This document shows positions 61,007 through 64,000 of a stretch of 64,000 nt of DNA, piece by piece. The notes below the pieces were generated by a model. It had not been told where the DNA came from and did no database searches. It saw nothing but the letters and a program-made list of their open reading frames with translations. The stretch comes from Planococcus sp. MSAK28401 (GTDB taxonomy: Bacteria > Bacillota > Bacilli > Bacillales_A > Planococcaceae). How positions within the stretch are numbered: position 1 is the stretch's first letter; the number at the start of each line of letters is the position of its first letter. The stretch is from the NCBI RefSeq assembly GCF_018283455.1, contig NZ_JAAMTH010000001.1, positions 1,655,501 through 1,719,500 of the forward strand. Reading direction: 5' to 3'. A program made the position numbers and the translations under genes.

Positions 61007-61104
61007 CGAAGAATAAATAGAAAAATAATTTAGATCTGAATGTAACTTAATAGTAATTAGGTTACATTCAGATCAGGTCAGATCAAGTGATTATTCTTCG
61101 TCAC
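61003..61104. repeat. Composite palindrome between convergent genes, with repeat copy 4
   Basis: Outer arms GTGACGAAGAATAA (61003-61016) and TTATTCTTCGTCAC (61091-61104) enclose an inner arm pair ATCTGAATGTAAC / GTTACATTCAGAT (61034-61073), which is a copy of the TGAATGTAACTTA palindrome. The outer left arm overlaps the MepB stop codon, and the outer right arm covers the old stop of the DUF4241 gene. Confidence 0.85.
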
Positions 61105-61174
61105 TAAAGTTGATCATTACGCCGACTATCTCTTTGAAAACATTGTATTTAATACTTACATCATACATGCCATC
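61091..61174 (-). pseudogene. Lost C-terminal tail of the DUF4241 domain
   Basis: 27 codons plus TAA directly in frame behind the premature TGA of the gene at 61175-61996. DGMYDV and EIVGVMINF are the kind of final strands seen in DUF4241. Confidence 0.6.
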
Positions 61175-61996
61175 TCAGTATCCTGACATGGCTACCGCGC
61201 CCCCAGGGATTGTCCCACTTTGGTCATTCGATGCCACCGTGTCCGAACAGGCGACATAGTATTTCAATCCCTCTTCATCCATCTCGATGCCGTAAACGTT
61301 TTCTACTTCACCGGGAATACTTTCATCCTTCCCGAATACAGCAGCATCGAATATTCCGGCCTGCGCAGAATCAACACCAATCAGCCGATCGCAGACATGC
61401 CATTTGCCACTCGGTTTCTTTTCTGCGAAATAGGCCGTTAACGTTTCAACGGTCTCATCGTCTGTATAAGAAATGGAGGCTGTCCATTGTCCTTTTTTTA
61501 CATTGGCTAAATGAACTTGCATCTCTGTGTCCTCGATTGAGTAGCATGGATCTGTCACTACCAGCTTTCCACTTTCTACTGCAAAATGACCGATTCCTTG
61601 AGACTTGCCGGCATTCTTTTTGGGAATAAACCAATCGATGAACTCATATAACGTGGACGCTTTATTTTCTATATTTCCACTTTTGGCTGTCCAACGGTAG
61701 ACATGCTCCTGCATCCACCTTTTTCGGATGCGGTAGCAAAGTTTATCGCCACTCTTATTCTCTCCAATACAAACCATATCAGCAGGTAAGTTTTCAGGTC
61801 TGTTGGATTGGTTTTGAATCATAATGAGTGAACGTAAGACCCATTCTCCAAACTCAGCACCATTTGTTTCTAAATAAAGGTCTTTGAATTCACCTGGAAA
61901 GAGTGCGCCAAGCTCTTTTTCAGCTTTCTGTAAATCAATCAATGAAACGCCTGTCGTTATTGATTTCGAATCAATCATATCAATTACTTTTTTCAT
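61175..61996 (-). CDS. SMI1/KNR4 plus DUF4241-like protein, shortened by TGA
   Basis: 273 residues. The N-terminal half is SUKH (LIDLQKAEKELGALFPGEFK, DLYLETNGAEFG). The C-terminal half (GHFAVESGKLVVTDPCYSIE, LIGVDSAQAGIFDAAVF) matches DUF4241. The protein ends ...AMSGY at TGA 61175-61177, but the same frame continues DGMYDVSIKYNVFKEIVGVM INFSDEE to TAA 61091-61093, the usual end of the domain. The stop therefore looks like a nonsense mutation removing 28 codons. GGAGGATGAGG precedes ATG 61996. Confidence 0.85.
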   Translation of the reverse strand: MKKVIDMIDSKSITTGVSLIDLQKAEKELGALFPGEFKDLYLETNGAEFGEWVLRSLIMIQNQSNRPENLPADMVCIGENKSGDKLCYRIRKRWMQEHVYRWTAKSGNIENKASTLYEFIDWFIPKKNAGKSQGIGHFAVESGKLVVTDPCYSIEDTEMQVHLANVKKGQWTASISYTDDETVETLTAYFAEKKPSGKWHVCDRLIGVDSAQAGIFDAAVFGKDESIPGEVENVYGIEMDEEGLKYYVACSDTVASNDQSGTIPGGAVAMSGY

Positions 61997-62122
61997 GCCT
62001 CATCCTCCATTTGCAATCCGATTGAGAAAGCGAAATTTTGTATTTGTTTTACTTGAAAGAGCTACAAAATCGATTATCCCTATTTTAGCAAAATCAAGAA
62101 GGTGGGAGTTTTAAATAATTTT

Positions 62123-62155
62123 TGAATGTAACTTAATCCTAATAAGGTACATTCA
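62123..62155. repeat. TGAATGTAACTTA palindrome, copy 5
   Basis: TGAATGTAACTTA and TAAGGTACATTCA flank ATCCTAA; one arm has a small change. Confidence 0.8.
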
Positions 62156-62557
62156 GATTTTTCATATTTTTAATTTCATTGACTTGATCAGAAGATGAAG
62201 CGAAATTGAACTTGCTAGAATAAATAATACATTCAAAAGACAATTCTATAAGGTTTTAGAGACGGAATTGTGAAGTGTATATTTGGCATCTCAAGGCCAT
62301 CAAGAGAAGGAGCTTCAATTGAAGTTTCTCCTCTTTTTTGTTTGTAGTAGTATACTTTTATAGACAGTTTGGTTTTTGTATCTATCTATCGATCGTTTGA
62401 AGTTCTAAGTATATTTACTGTAAGTGTATCGCTTCCAATAATATAAGATAAAAACAGCCCTAGCACAATTTAAGGGAAGTTATTCGGTAGAGACTAGAAA
62501 TCGACTTTCATTTTTTAAAACCCTTGTCAGCTTAAAAAGTAGTTGTCAACAGTAACT
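62156..62557. other. 402-base region with a terminator-like hairpin and a degenerate repeat
   Basis: AAGAGAAGGAGCTTC and GAAGTTTCTCCTCTT form a hairpin with T-run (62302-62339). TATACTTTTATAGACAG (62351-62367) right behind it is a degenerate form of the GTACTTTTACGAACG repeat. No gene recognised. Confidence 0.5.
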
Positions 62558-62839
62558 TTATTCATTTGCTTGCTTAAGCCATTTAGTATCTCTATCAACT
62601 CTTTCTGCTTTCCAACCAATCGATAAATCAGATAATGACCAAAGAGAACTATCTACCCTTAAAATTTCTTCGATCGTAACTATTCTGGCATTGTCTATAT
62701 CAAGTTCATCAGAACCATCGAGAAATTGCCACATTCCATCTTCTTCATCACGTGATACATATAATACGGGCTTTTTTCCATCCAATATTTCTTTCAGTGT
62801 AATAACCATCGTGTTGGGAAAATCATTAAACTCACTCAT
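62558..62839 (-). CDS. Hypothetical protein, immunity-like
   Basis: 93 residues, acidic, soluble. ILDGKKPVLYVSRDEEDGMW QFLDGSDEL and IVTIEEIL resemble small proteins found among orphan immunity genes of Bacillales, but I cannot name the family. ATG 62839 follows GGAGAG on the minus strand; ATG 62854 overlaps that site. Confidence 0.72.
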   Translation of the reverse strand: MSEFNDFPNTMVITLKEILDGKKPVLYVSRDEEDGMWQFLDGSDELDIDNARIVTIEEILRVDSSLWSLSDLSIGWKAERVDRDTKWLKQANE

Positions 62840-62870
62840 AGGAACACTCTCCATTATATATTTAAATGTA

Positions 62871-62897
62871 ATTATCTCATTGTTTTAATGAGATAAT
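62871..62897. repeat. Inverted repeat ATTATCTCAT / ATGAGATAAT
   Basis: A perfect 10-bp stem with 7-base loop, 32 bases before the start of the minus-strand gene at 62839. Possibly an operator. The rest of 62898-63144 shows nothing recognised. Confidence 0.45.
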
Positions 62898-63144
62898 CTG
62901 GCGTATATTTAGTTATGAAAAAGTCGACTACTTAACAGCTAAAAAGCTTAAAATGATTTTAACCAGCAAAGAAAAAAGAAATGTTTTCTCTTTTTCAAGA
63001 AGATAAGAGCGCTTTTGCTCTCAACAATACTGCTGATTTGAAAGATGGAGATATTACGAATATGTTTAGAGGATTTGTTGTTATATATATTGTATATGAA
63101 CCATGGTTAAATACCAGCAGATAAAAGATCATTAAGGGGTGCTT

Positions 63145-64000
63145 ATGAAGAAGAGTAAAGTTCTTATAAGAAATGGTAAAAATGGAGCCACAGTACTAAT
63201 TGGCAAACATAATTTACAAGAATCTATTCATTATATCCAAGCACATCAGATTACAAATATTGAAATTACCTATCGTTATGACAAAGTACAAATAGACTTC
63301 TTGAGTGAATGTCCAGGTATTGAAAATATAATACTAGAAGGGCAAAGTGTGGAGAATTTTGAAGGAGCCTATCACTTGAAAGGTCTCAGAACTTTAATAA
63401 TTAATGATGCTTCCCTTGCCTTAAAAATTGATCTTAGCCAATTAACTTCTTTGGAAGAGATTTTCGGCAAATTACCTCCCAAAACCTTAGCAATTGAAAG
63501 TCTGATCAATTTAAAGAAAATGATGATATGGGGTTACGAGTCAAAAGAGCAAAACTTGAAAGAGTTCGCAGGTTTTAAAAATCTTGTGCATCTTGAGCTC
63601 ATTAATTCTAATATTATTTCTTTAGAAGGAATACAGGAATTGAAGATGCTGAATTTTCTAGGACTATCCAGAATGAAAGGCTTAACAGATATTGAAGCGA
63701 TACAGCATCTAACGGAAAACCTGACAAAATTACAAATACATTTGGTCAAAAATATACAAGACTTTTCTCCAATTGAAAAGCTTCGAATGCTCGAGTATTT
63801 GAGTTTAAATTCCTGTGGGGATATTCCATCTATTCGGTTTACAAAGCATCTTCACAACTTAAAAACTTTAATTTTTGAAGATTCCAATGTCGTTGATGGG
63901 GATGTCTCTCCCTGTGTAGGGTTGGAGCATGTTTATTTTACAGATAATAAGCACTACTCCCACGGGCTAAAAGAGGTGATTTCTACTCCTGACGGTTCCT
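63145..64000 (+). CDS. Leucine-rich repeat protein (partial, runs off the window)
   Basis: 285 codons are visible without a stop. After an N-terminal part (MKKSKVLIRNGKNGATVLIG) come irregular leucine-rich repeats of about 22-24 residues: LKGLRTLIINDASLAL, LTSLEEIFGKLPPKTL, FKNLVHLELINSNIISLEGI, LKMLNFLGLSRMKGLTDIEA, LRMLEYLSLNSCGDIPSI and LHNLKTLIFEDSNVVDGD. No signal peptide, so it is cytoplasmic as far as seen. AAGGGG precedes ATG 63145. Confidence 0.85.
   Translation, partial: MKKSKVLIRNGKNGATVLIGKHNLQESIHYIQAHQITNIEITYRYDKVQIDFLSECPGIENIILEGQSVENFEGAYHLKGLRTLIINDASLALKIDLSQLTSLEEIFGKLPPKTLAIESLINLKKMMIWGYESKEQNLKEFAGFKNLVHLELINSNIISLEGIQELKMLNFLGLSRMKGLTDIEAIQHLTENLTKLQIHLVKNIQDFSPIEKLRMLEYLSLNSCGDIPSIRFTKHLHNLKTLIFEDSNVVDGDVSPCVGLEHVYFTDNKHYSHGLKEVISTPDGS

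Noticed and set aside
36738-61177. Possible reading of TGA as glycine, because two TGA codons (36738 and 61175) stand where glycine is expected
   Set aside because: Many intact genes here end in TGA, and the NUDIX gene also has TAA and a frameshift. Single-base GGA to TGA changes explain both cases better.
1-64000. tRNA, rRNA and riboswitch genes
   Set aside because: I found no cloverleaf, rRNA stretch or familiar riboswitch core by eye. A covariance-model scan would be decisive.

Overview
The window looks like a chromosomal segment of a low-to-mid GC Bacillota, most likely a member of the Planococcaceae such as Planococcus or Planomicrobium. This is an inference from strong AGGAGG-type ribosome binding sites, frequent TTG and GTG starts, Rho-independent terminators after most genes, and gene families typical of Bacillales: an M4 bacillolysin, a SipS-like signal peptidase, VanZ, MepB, CD3324 and YcxB-like proteins. 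No rRNA, tRNA or CRISPR array was seen.

From 1 to about 12.5 kb the genes look like housekeeping and chromosomal accessory genes: the 3' end of RNase Z, an AlkD-like DNA repair protein, an M1 and an M4 metalloprotease, a YetF-type (DUF421) membrane protein, a LysR regulator with a cysteine cluster under a Fur-like box, and undecaprenyl-diphosphatase UppP. From 12.5 to 16.8 kb come lipoproteins, membrane proteins, an alpha/beta hydrolase, VanZ and one decayed gene. From 16.8 to 37 kb there is a mosaic of single-gene units: a 5'-nucleotidase, divergent SgrR-type regulator and MFS exporter, NUDIX, a uridine-kinase-like and an APH-like kinase, an ArsR-type regulator with its MFS exporter, five GNAT acetyltransferases across the window, a divergent SDR and TetR pair, a second non-canonical UMP kinase, a signal peptidase and a NUDIX pseudogene.

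The most informative region is 41.8 to 51 kb. An ABC transporter pair is followed by an IS256-family element at 43898-45238. Directly behind it is the C-terminal part of an ECF sigma factor. The missing N-terminal 36 codons lie 3.4 kb away on the opposite strand (48654-48761), next to a remnant of the same IS left end, and both pieces carry the same 8-bp sequence TTGCTTAC in the same reading phase. The best reading is that an IS256 element inserted into the sigma gene and a later recombination between inverted IS copies flipped the 3.4-kb segment. That segment holds the rest of the operon: a membrane anti-sigma-like protein, two YcxB-like membrane proteins and a stand-alone sensor-like protein. 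A second, intact operon with the same plan (ECF sigma, membrane anti-sigma-like, YcxB-like) follows at 48976-51013, behind an ECF-type promoter. Before the inversion the two would have been divergent neighbours.

From about 51.7 kb to the end the DNA becomes AT-richer. It holds small, mostly single-gene units of unknown or immunity-like type (DUF2199, glycolipid-binding DUF1089, MepB, SMI1-DUF4241, a leucine-rich repeat protein), separated by two short dispersed repeat families: a 34-40 bp palindrome built on TGAATGTAACTTA, and a post-terminator repeat GTACTTTTACGAACG. Decayed genes are frequent here: a split DUF5694 gene, an IS3 transposase tail, and a DUF4241 tail cut by an in-frame TGA. Together this suggests an actively rearranging accessory region.
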